Source: an uncultured Lachnospiraceae bacterium (lineage in GTDB: Bacteria > Bacillota > Clostridia > Lachnospirales > Lachnospiraceae). Taken from it: a stretch of DNA of 64,000 bases. The notes below the pieces were generated by a model, which was given only the letters and a program-made list of their open reading frames with translations, made no database searches and was not told where the DNA came from. The translations under genes and the position numbers were made by a program. The DNA lies in contig CADADA010000003.1 in NCBI GenBank assembly GCA_902786515.1, forward strand, positions 62,001 through 126,000, read 5' to 3'. Positions 6,902-15,860 of this stretch are shown piece by piece (the stretch's first letter is position 1; each line of letters begins with the position of its first letter).

Positions 6902-7557
6902 TACAGTTAAGAGATATAAAAAAGACATACAAATTAAACGATGGAGAATTTAATGCACTGGATGTTGTTTCTTTGGACATAGAGGATGGAGAAATGCTGG
7001 CTGTAATGGGAGCATCCGGTTCAGGAAAATCCACACTTTTAAATATAATTGGCGGCATGGACAAGCCTACGGATGGTGAATATAAATATAATGATATAGT
7101 AGTGTCGGACATGGGAAATACTAAACTTCACAATTTCAGACGTGATACGGTAAGCTTTGTGTTTCAGCAATTTGCCCTGATGAACCGCTATACTATATAT
7201 GAAAATGTTGAGATGCCTTTGATTGCAAAACATATTTCTAAAAGCAAGAGAAAAGAAATAGTAAGAGAAAAGTTGCAGATTATGAATATTGCAGAGCAGG
7301 CAAAAAAATACCCCACACAATTGTCAGGCGGACAGCAGCAAAGAGCAGCCATAGCCAGAGCATTGGCTGCGGACAATAAGCTGATTTTAGCTGATGAACC
7401 AACAGGCGCATTGGATTCTAATACCGGAAATGACATAATGAACATTTTTACAGAGATAAACAAATCCGGAAAAACAGTAATAATAATAACGCATGACGAA
7501 AAAGTGGCAAAGTGCTGTCAGAGGGTAATTAATTTGTCGGATGGGAAAATCGTATAG
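6898..7557 (+). CDS. ABC transporter ATP-binding protein (MacB/LolD type)
   Basis: The 219-residue nucleotide-binding protein is complete. It has Walker A GASGSGKST (about 39-47), a Q-loop in FVFQQFALM, the signature LSGGQQQR, Walker B LILADEPTGALD, and the switch histidine in IITHDEK. Length and the FQQFALMNRYTIYENVEMPL stretch place it with the MacB/LolD/FtsE-like ATPases that partner FtsX-type permeases. It starts inside the stop region of the second permease. With the two upstream permeases it forms one full transporter. No two-component regulator, as found beside BceAB-type antibiotic-resistance modules, is present, so a Bce-type role is less likely. Confidence 0.93.
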   Translation: MIQLRDIKKTYKLNDGEFNALDVVSLDIEDGEMLAVMGASGSGKSTLLNIIGGMDKPTDGEYKYNDIVVSDMGNTKLHNFRRDTVSFVFQQFALMNRYTIYENVEMPLIAKHISKSKRKEIVREKLQIMNIAEQAKKYPTQLSGGQQQRAAIARALAADNKLILADEPTGALDSNTGNDIMNIFTEINKSGKTVIIITHDEKVAKCCQRVINLSDGKIV

Positions 7558-7616
7558 CGTAATTCAGAAGATATCATATTAACCATATATAAATTTCAAA
7601 AAACTAATATTTTTAT

Positions 7617-7644
7617 TTGAACATATGTTCCTTTGCGCTATACT
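7617..7644 (+). promoter_or_regulatory. Toxin promoter overlapped by a LexA (SOS) box
   Basis: TTGAAC (7617-7622) and TATACT (7639-7644) with a 16-bp spacer form a promoter 85 bp before the toxin start. The palindrome GAACATATGTTC (7619-7630) matches the Gram-positive LexA/DinR box GAAC-N4-GTTC exactly and covers the -35 region. Repression by LexA and induction by DNA damage are inferred. Confidence 0.75.
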
Positions 7645-7728
7645 GTAATTGTATAATTGAATAGAAAGTAGGATGTGATTTTCCGATTATTTGATGCCCT
7701 CTAGTTCATAAAAGGAGGGTGATGCCCT

Positions 7729-7815
7729 ATGAACACGCATGAAGTTCTTACTCTTGTGCTAGTAATATTTGCGGCTCTGTCATACATAGATAATCATAAT
7801 AATAAAAAGAAATAG
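7729..7815 (+). CDS. Putative holin-like type I toxin, 28 residues
   Basis: The peptide is MNTHEVLTLVLVIFAALSYI followed by DNHNNKKK: a single membrane helix with a polar, basic tail, as in the small 'putative holin-like toxin' family of Firmicutes type I systems (TxpA/BsrG-like). The start has a strong GGAGG (7714-7718), but CCCTC (7697-7701) can pair with GAGGG (7715-7719) and hide it, a common device in type I toxin mRNAs. The 3' end overlaps a convergent antisense RNA. Toxins of this family insert in the membrane when unrepressed. Confidence 0.8.
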   Translation: MNTHEVLTLVLVIFAALSYIDNHNNKKK

Positions 7816-7902
7816 CATCCCAACCGACCAAAGTTAGATGCTATTCTTTATATTTGTATCTTACTGAGGGCAAAATCGGATGATGCGTCCGATTACCTTT
7901 CT
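7805..7902 (-). ncRNA. Antisense RNA antitoxin of the holin-like toxin
   Basis: A minus-strand transcript is predicted from a strong promoter at 7909-7937. It would start near 7902, fold a hairpin (AATCGGA/TCCGATT, 7874-7894) and end at the shared hairpin 7811-7845, after which the minus strand reads TCTTTTTATTATT. The roughly 100-nt RNA is fully complementary to the 3' end of the toxin message, the classic TxpA/RatA arrangement. Ends are estimates. Confidence 0.7.
7811..7845. terminator. Bidirectional terminator shared by toxin and antisense RNA
   Basis: A 9-bp stem AATAGCATC/GATGCTATT has a 17-nt loop. It is followed by CTTTATATTT on the plus strand and TCTTTTTATT on the minus strand. Confidence 0.65.
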
Positions 7903-7908
7903 AATTAG

Positions 7909-7937
7909 ATTATACATTAGGGTGCTGGAGAAATCAA
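7909..7937 (-). promoter_or_regulatory. Promoter of the antisense RNA
   Basis: On the minus strand TTGATT (7932-7937) and a perfect TATAAT (7909-7914, preceded by TG) are separated by 17 bp. There is no open reading frame downstream on that strand, which supports an RNA product. Confidence 0.7.
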
Positions 7938-7963
7938 GTACCCTTTTTAATATAAAAAAATCC

Positions 7964-8042
7964 TTGCAATTACAGCAAAAACATGATACAATGAAAAAAG
8001 TTTATAAAGACTAGTTACTGGAGAGTGGACGCAGGTCCACTC
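7964..8042 (+). promoter_or_regulatory. Promoter and leader hairpin of the rimP-nusA-infB operon
   Basis: TTGCAA (7964-7969) and TACAAT (7987-7992) are 17 bp apart. The leader then forms a perfect 8-bp hairpin GAGTGGAC-GCAG-GTCCACTC (8023-8042), followed by TTTATGTTTTG, so it could act as a weak attenuator. The rimP start is 50 bp further on. Confidence 0.65.
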
Positions 8043-8093
8043 TTTATGTTTTGCATGACAACGAGCCCATGCTTTTAAAGGAGGCGATATGTT

Positions 8094-8561
8094 TTGGGAA
8101 AAAGAGAAGAATACGAAAAGAGAACAGAAGAATTGGCACTTCCATTAATTGAGAAAAACAATTTTGAACTTGTAGATGTGGAATATGTCAAAGAAGGAAG
8201 CAACTGGTATCTTCGCCTGTATATCGATAAAACCGGCGGTATAAATATAGATGACTGTGAATTGATAAGCAGGGCATTAAGTGATAAGCTTGATGAGGAA
8301 GATTATATAGAAGATGCCTATATACTGGAAGTAAGTTCTCCGGGACTTGGGAGACCGTTAAAAAAAGACAAAGATTTCACAAGAAATATAGGAAACGAAG
8401 TTGAACTAAAACTTTTTAAGGCAGTAGATAAGCAGAAAGAGTTTACGGGAATACTAAAGGAATTTGACAAAGAAACAGTAACGATAGAAATTGATGAGAG
8501 TACGGATATGAGTTTTAAAAGAACTGATATTGCACTGATTCGTCTGGCGTTGGATTTTTAA
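8094..8561 (+). CDS. rimP: Ribosome maturation factor RimP
   Basis: RimP assists maturation of the 30S subunit. The 155-residue product has the family's usual length, the N-terminal alpha/beta domain (LVDVEYVKEGSNWYLRLYID) and the conserved ISRALSDKLDEEDYI...YILEVSSPGLGRPL block near residues 60-100, followed by the SH3-like C-terminal domain. It starts with TTG behind AGGAGG (8079-8084); the nearby ATG at 8089 is in another frame. It is the first gene of the rimP-nusA-ylxR-ylxQ-infB-rbfA series and lies 21 bp before nusA. Confidence 0.95.
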   Translation: MGKREEYEKRTEELALPLIEKNNFELVDVEYVKEGSNWYLRLYIDKTGGINIDDCELISRALSDKLDEEDYIEDAYILEVSSPGLGRPLKKDKDFTRNIGNEVELKLFKAVDKQKEFTGILKEFDKETVTIEIDESTDMSFKRTDIALIRLALDF

Positions 8562-8582
8562 ATTAAGGAGGAATAAATAGAA

Positions 8583-9674
8583 ATGAACAAGGAATTGTTA
8601 GATGCACTGGAAGTGTTAGAAAAAGAGAAAGATATAAGCAAAGAAGTGATGTTTGAAGCGATTGAGAATTCATTAGTGACGGCATATAAGAATCACTTTG
8701 AAAAAGCAGATAATGTCACGGTAACAGTAAACAGAAATACGGGAGATTACCAGATTATAGCAGCTAAAACTGTTGTTGAAGAAGTTAAAGACCCGATTAC
8801 TGAAATCAGTGTTTATGATGCACAGGAAATTGATAAGAAATACGAGCCGGGAGATGTCGTTAATGTAAAGGTTGAATCCAAGGAATTTGGAAGAATTGCA
8901 ACCCAGAATGCAAAGAATGTTATATTACAAAAGATTCGTGAAGAAGAAAGAAAAGCAATTTATGACCAGTATTATGGCAAAGAAAAGGATATCGTAACAG
9001 GTATCGTACAGAAGATTAACGGAAAAAATGTCAGCATCAATCTTGGAAAGGCAGATGCGGTTCTTTCAGAAAAAGAACAGGTTAAAGGAGAAGTATTTAC
9101 ACCGACAGAGAGAATCAAACTCTACATTGTTGAAGTTAAGGATACACCGAAGGGACCTAAAATTGTGGTATCAAGAACACATCCTGATCTTGTTAAAAGA
9201 TTGTTTGAGGCAGAGGTAGCAGAAGTAAAGGATGGAACAGTTGAGATAAAGAGTATTGCAAGAGAGGCAGGCTCAAGGACAAAGATAGCAGTATACTCTA
9301 AGAATAAGGAGGTAGATGCTGTCGGAGCATGTGTTGGAATGAACGGTGCTAGAGTCAATGCGATTGTAAGCGAACTCCGTGGAGAAAAGATTGATATTAT
9401 CAATTGGAGTGAGAATCCGGCAGTACTTATAGAAAATGCATTAAGTCCGGCAAAAGTTGTATCTGTGGTTGCAGATGATGAGGCAAAGACAGCAAAGGTA
9501 GTAGTACCTGATTATCAGTTATCACTTGCGATTGGAAAAGCAGGACAGAATGCAAGACTTGCTGCTAGACTTACGGGATTTAAGATTGATATTAAGAGTG
9601 AGTCACAGGCAAAGGAACTGGATAAAATCGGTGAAGAAGAAATCGATTTTAGCGAGGAAGATGAAGAAGTATAA
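8583..9674 (+). CDS. nusA: Transcription termination/antitermination factor NusA
   Basis: NusA binds RNA polymerase and nascent RNA and modulates pausing, termination and antitermination. The 363-residue protein is of the short Gram-positive form. It has an N-terminal polymerase-binding domain (1-125), an S1 domain (about 130-200, VTGIVQKINGKNVSINLGKADAVL), and two KH domains (about 225-345, with GACVGMNGARVNAI and LAIGKAGQNARLAARLTG). It lacks the C-terminal acidic repeats of E. coli NusA and ends in a short acidic tail. Its stop codon overlaps the ylxR start (TAATGA). Confidence 0.97.
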   Translation: MNKELLDALEVLEKEKDISKEVMFEAIENSLVTAYKNHFEKADNVTVTVNRNTGDYQIIAAKTVVEEVKDPITEISVYDAQEIDKKYEPGDVVNVKVESKEFGRIATQNAKNVILQKIREEERKAIYDQYYGKEKDIVTGIVQKINGKNVSINLGKADAVLSEKEQVKGEVFTPTERIKLYIVEVKDTPKGPKIVVSRTHPDLVKRLFEAEVAEVKDGTVEIKSIAREAGSRTKIAVYSKNKEVDAVGACVGMNGARVNAIVSELRGEKIDIINWSENPAVLIENALSPAKVVSVVADDEAKTAKVVVPDYQLSLAIGKAGQNARLAARLTGFKIDIKSESQAKELDKIGEEEIDFSEEDEEV

Positions 9675-9949
9675 TGAGTAATTTAAAAAAAGCGCCTCTT
9701 CGTAAATGTGTCGGCTGTGGAGAGATGAAAACGAAAAAAGAGCTTGTGAGAGTTATTAAGACTCCGGAAAACGAGATTTTGATTGATAACACAGGAAAGA
9801 AAAACGGAAGAGGAGCATATATATGTTCATCTAAAGAGTGTTTGGAAAAAGCATATAAGAGCAGAGGACTTGAAAGGTCACTGAAAAATGCCGTTCCATC
9901 CGAAGTATATGATAAATTGAAGGAGGAAATGACGGAATATGAACAATAA
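9674..9949 (+). CDS. ylxR: YlxR family RNA-binding protein (RNase P modulator RnpM)
   Basis: The 91-residue protein has the YlxR/DUF448 signature: RKCVGCGEMKTKKELVRVI at the start and GRGAYICSSKECLEKA in the middle, with four cysteines in two pairs. The Bacillus homologue has been reported to bind and modulate RNase P (RnpM). Its position between nusA and ylxQ is the conserved Firmicutes order. The end overlaps ylxQ by 11 bases, so the two are translationally coupled. Confidence 0.93.
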   Translation: MSNLKKAPLRKCVGCGEMKTKKELVRVIKTPENEILIDNTGKKNGRGAYICSSKECLEKAYKSRGLERSLKNAVPSEVYDKLKEEMTEYEQ

Positions 9950-10250
9950 AGTATTATCAACACTAGGTATTTCAATGAAAGCAGGAAAGATACAAAGTGG
10001 TGAATTTGCAGTTGAAAAAGCCGTAAAGACATCGGGGTGTCATCTTGTAATAGTTGCTTTGGATGCGTCTGATAATACAAAAAAGTTATTCAGCGATAAG
10101 TGTGCATTTTATCATATCCCGTTATATATATATGGAACGAAGGAAGAACTTGGAAAAGCAATCGGCAAAGAGATGAGAGCGTCGGTTGCAGTTACGGATG
10201 CGGGACTGGCAAAAAAGATCGAGCAATACTTAGAATCGGAGGTAATCTAA
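9939..10250 (+). CDS. ylxQ: L7Ae-family RNA-binding protein YlxQ
   Basis: The 103-residue protein is an L7Ae/L30e-like kink-turn RNA-binding protein. The [20 protein letters not shown] segment (about 9-28) contains the RNA-contacting region, followed by [15 protein letters not shown]. It begins inside ylxR and ends at the TAATG junction that starts infB. The family is associated with ribosome or RNase P-type RNAs; its precise partner here is not evident. Confidence 0.93.
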   Translation: MNNKVLSTLGISMKAGKIQSGEFAVEKAVKTSGCHLVIVALDASDNTKKLFSDKCAFYHIPLYIYGTKEELGKAIGKEMRASVAVTDAGLAKKIEQYLESEVI

Positions 10251-12559
10251 TGGCAAATATAAGAGTTCATGAATTAGCAAAACAAATCAGTAAAGATACG
10301 AAAGAAATAAAAAAGATTCTGGCTGATAACGGAATAGAAGTGAAAAGCCATATGAGTTCCATTGATGAAAAAGCAGTGGAGATCGTAAAGAAAGCGTTTG
10401 GGATTGATCAGAATACACAATCAAATAAAGAGCAGGAAGAAAGTAAAAAGGCTGGTAATACAGAGCCACAGAAGAAAAAGAACGAAAAAGCAAAAAGCGA
10501 AAAACCAAAGGCAGAGAAGAATACTGAAGAGAAAAAACAGGATAAAAAGAAGTCTCATATAAGTCAGGTATATCATCCTCAAAACAGTGAGAAAACTGAT
10601 AAAAAAGGTAATAAAAAAGGTCAGGATAATACAGAGGATAACAATCGTAACAAATCTGCTAAAAAGAATAGAAAGAATAAAGGAAACCAGAACCAGAGCC
10701 AGAATAATGGCGGACAGAATGGCAAAAAGCCAAATAAAAATCCAAACAGACCGGGTGCATTTCAACAGCCTGTAAAAAAGGAGCCGGTGGAAGAAGAAGA
10801 GGTAAAGGTAATCTCGATACCGGAGATTCTGACTATTAAAGAACTGGCTGACAAGATGAAGATGCAGCCTTCTGCACTTGTGAAAAAATTATTCATGCAG
10901 GGAAGAATGGTAACGATAAATCAGGAAATCGACTTTGATACGGCAGAAGAGATTGCACTTGAGTTTGATATTATTGCTGAAATGCAGGAAAAAGTTGATG
11001 TTATAGAAGAGTTATTGAAGGATGAGGATGATAAGCCGGAAGATATGGTGAGCCGTCCTCCGGTAGTCTGTGTTATGGGTCATGTTGACCATGGTAAGAC
11101 ATCATTACTTGATGCTATTCGTGAGACAAATGTGATTGATAAGGAAGCCGGCGGAATTACACAGCATATAGGTGCTTATGTAGTAAATGTCGACGGTCAG
11201 AAAATTACATTTCTTGATACACCGGGACACGAAGCATTTACGGCGATGAGAATGAGAGGTGCACAGTCTACAGATATTGCTATACTTGTAGTTGCTGCGG
11301 ATGATGGAGTAATGCCACAGACAGTTGAGGCTATTAACCACGCAAAAGCGGCAGGAATCAGTATTATAGTTGCTATTAATAAGATTGATAAACCTAGTGC
11401 AAATATCGACAGGGTAAAGCAGGAACTTTCTGAATACGAGCTTGTTCCGGAAGACTGGGGCGGTGATACAATATTTGTACCTGTATCAGCACATACAAGA
11501 GAAGGAATCGATACACTTCTTGAGATGATTCTTCTTACGGCAGAAGTAAGTGAGTTAAAGGCAAATCCAAAGAGAAAAGCCAGAGGTGTTGTTATCGAAG
11601 CCAAGCTTGACAAGGGCAGGGGTTCTATTGCAACCGTTCTTGTGCAGAAAGGTACATTAAATGTTGGAGAACCTGTTGCCATAGGTTCTTATTATGGAAA
11701 AGTAAGAGCAATGGTAGATGATAAGGGACGTAAATTAAAAGAGGCAGGACCTTCAATGCCTGTTGAGATACTCGGATTAAATGGTGTGCCAAATGCAGGT
11801 GAAATCCTTGTTGCAATGGACAGCGAAAAAGAAGCGAGAAGCTTTGCAAATACGTTTATTAACGAAGGCAGGGAAAAATTACTTGAAACTGCAAGAGCAA
11901 AAGCAAGAATGTCGCTTGATGACTTGTTTGACCAGATTCAGGCAGGCGACGTCAAGGAGCTTAATATAATTGTCAAAGCTGATGTTCAGGGTTCTGTAGA
12001 GGCAGTAAGACAGAGTCTTGAAAAGCTTTCAAATGATGAGGTTGTGGTTAAGATTATCCATGGCGGTGTTGGTGCCATCAATGAATCAGATGTTATACTT
12101 GCGTCAGCATCAAATGCTATAATCATCGGATTTAATGTAAGACCGGATAACACCTCAAAGGAGATAGCTGATAGAGAAGGAGTTGATATCAGACTCTACA
12201 GAGTAATCTATCAGGCAATTGAGGATGTAGAAGCTGCTATGAAGGGACTTCTTGACCCTATATTTGAGGAAAAGATTATCGGTCATGCAGAGATAAGACA
12301 GATATTTAAGGCATCAGGTGTAGGAAATATTGCGGGTTCATACATTCTTGACGGAGAATTCAGAAGAGGCTGCAGCGTTAGAATTACAAGAGAAAAAGAT
12401 TTGATATTCGAAGGACCTTTAGCTTCGCTTAAGAGATTTAAAGATGATGTTAAGGAAGTAAAATCTGGATATGAGTGTGGTCTTGTATTTGAAAAGTTCA
12501 ATGACATTAGTGAAGGTGACATCGTAGAAGCTTATGTAATGGAGGAAGTACCACGATGA
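10250..12559 (+). CDS. infB: Translation initiation factor IF-2
   Basis: IF-2 is the GTPase that brings fMet-tRNA to the 30S subunit. I chose the ATG at 10250, preceded by GGAGG, because it gives the universal [12 protein letters not shown] start; an open frame extends 50 codons further upstream inside ylxQ but is not used. The 769 residues comprise an N-terminal helical domain, a Lys/Asn/Gln-rich linker (about 60-180), a second IF2_N domain (about 190-240), the G domain with GHVDHGKT (277-284), DTPGH (323) and NKID (377), then the beta-barrel and C-terminal fMet-tRNA-binding domains. It overlaps rbfA by four bases. Confidence 0.97.
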   Translation: MANIRVHELAKQISKDTKEIKKILADNGIEVKSHMSSIDEKAVEIVKKAFGIDQNTQSNKEQEESKKAGNTEPQKKKNEKAKSEKPKAEKNTEEKKQDKKKSHISQVYHPQNSEKTDKKGNKKGQDNTEDNNRNKSAKKNRKNKGNQNQSQNNGGQNGKKPNKNPNRPGAFQQPVKKEPVEEEEVKVISIPEILTIKELADKMKMQPSALVKKLFMQGRMVTINQEIDFDTAEEIALEFDIIAEMQEKVDVIEELLKDEDDKPEDMVSRPPVVCVMGHVDHGKTSLLDAIRETNVIDKEAGGITQHIGAYVVNVDGQKITFLDTPGHEAFTAMRMRGAQSTDIAILVVAADDGVMPQTVEAINHAKAAGISIIVAINKIDKPSANIDRVKQELSEYELVPEDWGGDTIFVPVSAHTREGIDTLLEMILLTAEVSELKANPKRKARGVVIEAKLDKGRGSIATVLVQKGTLNVGEPVAIGSYYGKVRAMVDDKGRKLKEAGPSMPVEILGLNGVPNAGEILVAMDSEKEARSFANTFINEGREKLLETARAKARMSLDDLFDQIQAGDVKELNIIVKADVQGSVEAVRQSLEKLSNDEVVVKIIHGGVGAINESDVILASASNAIIIGFNVRPDNTSKEIADREGVDIRLYRVIYQAIEDVEAAMKGLLDPIFEEKIIGHAEIRQIFKASGVGNIAGSYILDGEFRRGCSVRITREKDLIFEGPLASLKRFKDDVKEVKSGYECGLVFEKFNDISEGDIVEAYVMEEVPR

Positions 12560-12927
12560 GAAAAAACAGCATAAAAAACACCAGAATCAATACTGAAGTC
12601 GGACACGAATTAAGCCTTATTATCAGGGAAGAAATCAAGGATCCGAGGATTAATCCGATGACCAGTGTTGTAGCGGCGGAAGTAGCTCCGGATTTGAAAA
12701 CCTGTAAAGCCTATATAAGTGTGCTTGGAGATGAGGAGTCACAGAAAAGCACGCTCGAAGGGTTGGAAAGTGCGGAAGGTTATATCAGAAAGCAGCTTGC
12801 ACAGAGAATTAATCTCAGAAATACACCTGAAATCAAATTCTACATCGACCAGTCGATTGAATATGGTGTAAATATGTCGAAACTTATAGATGAGGTAAAT
12901 GCAAATAATAAGTCCGAGGAGAATTAA
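12556..12927 (+). CDS. rbfA: Ribosome-binding factor A
   Basis: RbfA is a KH-like factor for late 30S maturation. The 123-residue product has the conserved [20 protein letters not shown] start, the [12 protein letters not shown] strand, and the [18 protein letters not shown] block typical of the family. It starts in an ATGA overlap with infB and lies three bases before nrnA, so it is part of the same operon. Confidence 0.96.
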   Translation: MRKNSIKNTRINTEVGHELSLIIREEIKDPRINPMTSVVAAEVAPDLKTCKAYISVLGDEESQKSTLEGLESAEGYIRKQLAQRINLRNTPEIKFYIDQSIEYGVNMSKLIDEVNANNKSEEN

Positions 12928-12930
12928 TTA

Positions 12931-13878
12931 ATGGGAAAAATAGATGATATTTTAGTAGGAAAGAAATCAGTTGCGATATCAGGACATATACGTCCTGATG
13001 GTGACTGTATCGGTTCCTGTATGGGATTATTTAACTATATAAAAGATAATTATCCGGATATAGAAGCTGATGTGTTTTTACAGGAATTTTCAGATAAGTT
13101 TAGTTTTATTAAATACACTGAACTGGTAAAACACGAGCCGGAGGATAAGATTTATGACCTGTATATAATGCTTGATTCAAGTTCGTTAGACAGGGCAGGA
13201 GAGTTTGTAACTATGTTTGAAAATGCAAAGCAGACGATTTGTATTGACCATCACATCAGCAATGAAAAATTTGCACAGGAAAATATAGTAGTACATACCG
13301 CCAGTTCTGCCTGCGAAGTCTTATATGAATTATTAGACGAAGATAAGGTCGGCTTTGGTTGTGCTGAAGCTTTATATATGGGTATTGTGCATGATTCCGG
13401 AGCGTTCAAATATTCCAATACATCTGAAAAGACTATGCATATTGCAGGAAAATTGATGGCAAAGGGAATACCGTTTACGGAAATTATCGATAATACCTTC
13501 TATACAAAAACGTATCTTCAGAATCAGATTTTAGGAAGAGCGCTTCTTGAAAGTGTATTATTCTTTGATAAACAGTGTATTTTTTCTGTTGTAACACAGT
13601 CTGAGATGGAATTTTACGGAATTACATATAAAGATTTGGACGGTATTGTAGAACAGTTAAGAATCACAAAAGGCGTTGAATGTGCCATTTTTTTGTATCA
13701 GGTTGGAGAATTGGAATATAAAGTCAGTATGAGATCAAATGCCGTAGTGGATGTGAGTGTTATTGCAACATACTTCGGTGGAGGAGGACATATAAGGGCT
13801 GCCGGATGCAATATGAAGGGAACGGTATATGACGTCATTAACAATCTGGCTGAACAGATTGAACTGCAATTGGCATGA
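12931..13878 (+). CDS. nrnA: Bifunctional oligoribonuclease / pAp phosphatase NrnA
   Basis: NrnA degrades nano-RNAs and dephosphorylates 3'-phosphoadenosine 5'-phosphate. The 315-residue protein has the DHH domain motifs: GHIRPDGDCIGS (about 18-29), LDSSSLDRAG, CIDHHISN and GIVHDSGAF. The C-terminal DHHA1 domain ends with GGGGHIRAAGC. The DHH metal ligands all appear intact. It sits between rbfA and truB as in most Firmicutes. Oligoribonuclease also finishes cyclic-di-GMP breakdown by degrading pGpG, which is relevant to the HD-GYP enzyme at 598. Confidence 0.94.
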   Translation: MGKIDDILVGKKSVAISGHIRPDGDCIGSCMGLFNYIKDNYPDIEADVFLQEFSDKFSFIKYTELVKHEPEDKIYDLYIMLDSSSLDRAGEFVTMFENAKQTICIDHHISNEKFAQENIVVHTASSACEVLYELLDEDKVGFGCAEALYMGIVHDSGAFKYSNTSEKTMHIAGKLMAKGIPFTEIIDNTFYTKTYLQNQILGRALLESVLFFDKQCIFSVVTQSEMEFYGITYKDLDGIVEQLRITKGVECAIFLYQVGELEYKVSMRSNAVVDVSVIATYFGGGGHIRAAGCNMKGTVYDVINNLAEQIELQLA

Positions 13879-13891
13879 AAGGATTTAAGAT

Positions 13892-14794
13892 TTGGACGGA
13901 GTAATATGTATTTATAAAGAAAAAGGTTACACATCCCATGATGTTGTGGCTAAGCTTCGGGGAATACTTAAGACGAAGAAGATAGGACACACAGGGACGC
14001 TCGACCCGGATGCAACCGGAGTTCTGCCGGTTTGCATCGGAAAAGCCACAAAATTATGTGATATGCTCACTGACAGAGAAAAAGCATACCGCACAGAAAT
14101 GGTTTTGGGTAAAGTAACAGATACACAGGATATTTCCGGAAAGATTTTGGAAGAGTCTGTGGTAGGTGATAATATCACGGATGAAGTTTTAAAAGCTGTA
14201 ATATACGGTTTTAAAGGGGAATACATGCAGGTACCGCCAATGTATTCCGCTTTAAAAGTTAATGGCAGAAAATTGTACGAGCTTGCAAGAGAAGGAATTG
14301 AAGTAGAGCGAAAAGCCAGACCGGTTCAGATACTTGGAATTGATATTCAGGAAATTGAGATTCCTTACATTACCATGACAGTGGAATGTTCTAAGGGAAC
14401 GTATATAAGAACACTTTGTCACGACATTGGAAAACAGCTTGGCACGGGAGCCTGCATGACGCAGCTTGAAAGAATACGTTCGGGCAGGTTTGAACTTAAA
14501 GACAGTGTTACGCTGGGGCAGGTAGAAGAGTTCGTAAAAGCCGGTACCATTGACAGTCATATCATTTCAGTCGATGATATGTTTAGTGATTATCAGAAAT
14601 GCGTTGTAAGTGAGAAATACAATAAACTGGTCCATAATGGAAATGCTTTGTCAAAACTGCATTTGAATAAAAAAGGACAATTTGAAGATGGAGAGAACGT
14701 GCGTATATACGATGAAAAAGGAATGTTTGCCGGAATATATGCGTTTAATTCGTCAGAAGGGATGTTTACTCCTGTAAAAATGTTCTTTATTTGA
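13892..14794 (+). CDS. truB: tRNA pseudouridine(55) synthase TruB
   Basis: TruB makes pseudouridine 55 in the T-loop of tRNAs. The 300-residue protein starts with TTG (MDGVICIYKEKGYTSHDVV) behind AAAGGA. The catalytic aspartate is D38 in GHTGTLDPDATGVLP. The later family blocks YMQVPPMYSALKVNGRKLYELAREG and CSKGTYIRTLCHDIG are present, followed by a short C-terminal PUA-like region. It lies 13 bp after nrnA and just before ribF. Confidence 0.95.
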   Translation: MDGVICIYKEKGYTSHDVVAKLRGILKTKKIGHTGTLDPDATGVLPVCIGKATKLCDMLTDREKAYRTEMVLGKVTDTQDISGKILEESVVGDNITDEVLKAVIYGFKGEYMQVPPMYSALKVNGRKLYELAREGIEVERKARPVQILGIDIQEIEIPYITMTVECSKGTYIRTLCHDIGKQLGTGACMTQLERIRSGRFELKDSVTLGQVEEFVKAGTIDSHIISVDDMFSDYQKCVVSEKYNKLVHNGNALSKLHLNKKGQFEDGENVRIYDEKGMFAGIYAFNSSEGMFTPVKMFFI

Positions 14795-14807
14795 AAGGAA
14801 TATGTGG

Positions 14808-15722
14808 TTGGGTATGCAGATTATTAAAGGAACAAAAGAATTCAGATTGAAGAATACTATTGTGACACTGGGTAAGTTTGATGGTATGCATCTCGGACAC
14901 CGGTGTCTCATAGATGAGGTAATCAGGCAGAAGAGACAGGGGGATACCACTGTTTTGTTCACGTTTGATGTTTCACCTTATGAGATTGTTGGCGGAAAAA
15001 AAATGACTTATATTTTAGACCACCGTCAAAAACAGGAATATTGTAAAAATATGGGAATAGATGTGCTTATTGAATATCCGTTTGACCGCGAAACGAGGGA
15101 TATGGATGCAGTAAGATTTGTAGAGGATGTTATTATAGACAGGCTCGATGCGAGAAAAATTATCGTTGGAAATGATTTTAGTTTTGGAAAAAACAGAGCC
15201 GGAAATACTTTGCTGTTAGAGAAAATGGCAGGAAGTTATGAATTGATTACAAAGGAAAAAGTATTATTTCAGGGCGAAGAGATAAGTTCGACATACATTA
15301 GAAAATGTATTCTGACCGGTAAAATTGAAAAAGCTAATGCAATGCTTGGCAGAGCATTTTCATATGACGGAATTGTGGTAAAAGGAAAGAGAATAGGCAG
15401 AAGTATAGGTATTCCTACGATAAATATTGTGCCAAAAAAGGATAAGATGATACCTCCGTTCGGTGCGTATATGTCTGACGTGGTAATAGACGGTAAAACC
15501 TACAGAAGTATTACAAATGTCGGGCACAATCCAACTGTAAGCAGTGATGAAAGTATTAAGGTAGAGACAAACCTTCTTGATGAAGCGATGAACCTGTATG
15601 ATAAGCAGGTCGAGGTAAGATTGCTTAAGTTTATAAGACCGGAAATGAAATTTGGAAATCTTGATGAATTAAAAAGACAGATTGAAAAAGATATAGATGA
15701 AGTAAAGAGGTTATCTGAGTGA
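14808..15722 (+). CDS. ribF: Bifunctional riboflavin kinase / FAD synthetase
   Basis: RibF makes FMN and FAD from riboflavin. The N-terminal FAD-synthetase (nucleotidyltransferase) domain shows TLGKFDGMHLGH and IIVGNDFSFGKNRAGN. The C-terminal flavokinase domain shows GRSIGIPTINI and ITNVGHNPTV. Three in-frame starts are possible: ATG 14802 (2 bases from AAAGGA), TTG 14808 (8 bases) and ATG 14814 (14 bases). I chose TTG 14808 on spacing, with low certainty. The product is about 304 residues, usual for the family. It closes the nusA-infB-truB gene series. Confidence 0.93.
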   Translation: MGMQIIKGTKEFRLKNTIVTLGKFDGMHLGHRCLIDEVIRQKRQGDTTVLFTFDVSPYEIVGGKKMTYILDHRQKQEYCKNMGIDVLIEYPFDRETRDMDAVRFVEDVIIDRLDARKIIVGNDFSFGKNRAGNTLLLEKMAGSYELITKEKVLFQGEEISSTYIRKCILTGKIEKANAMLGRAFSYDGIVVKGKRIGRSIGIPTINIVPKKDKMIPPFGAYMSDVVIDGKTYRSITNVGHNPTVSSDESIKVETNLLDEAMNLYDKQVEVRLLKFIRPEMKFGNLDELKRQIEKDIDEVKRLSE

Positions 15723-15749
15723 AGTACGAAAAAAAATACATACCATAAC

Positions 15750-15777
15750 TTGACAAGAAAAAAATATATGTTATAAT
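15750..15777 (+). promoter_or_regulatory. Predicted promoter for the NlpC/P60 gene
   Basis: A consensus TTGACA (15750-15755) and perfect TATAAT (15772-15777) are separated by 16 bp, about 85 bp before the start at 15861. This is one of the strongest promoters in the window. Confidence 0.75.
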
Positions 15778-15860
15778 ATGCCTTATGAATTCGTAACAAA
15801 TGTAACATATATTTAATAATTAAAAAAACACTTTTTAATTAAATGAAAGGTATGGGTTTT

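Noticed and set aside
6898..7557. BceAB-type antimicrobial peptide resistance module
   Set aside because: There are two four-helix permeases instead of one ten-helix BceB, and no two-component system is adjacent.
8023..8042. A named rimP-leader RNA family
   Set aside because: The hairpin is clear, but I could not match it to a described family by sequence alone.
10100..10249. N-terminal extension of infB
   Set aside because: The frame is open upstream, but it overlaps ylxQ and the start [12 protein letters not shown] at 10250 has a GGAGG site and matches the family start.
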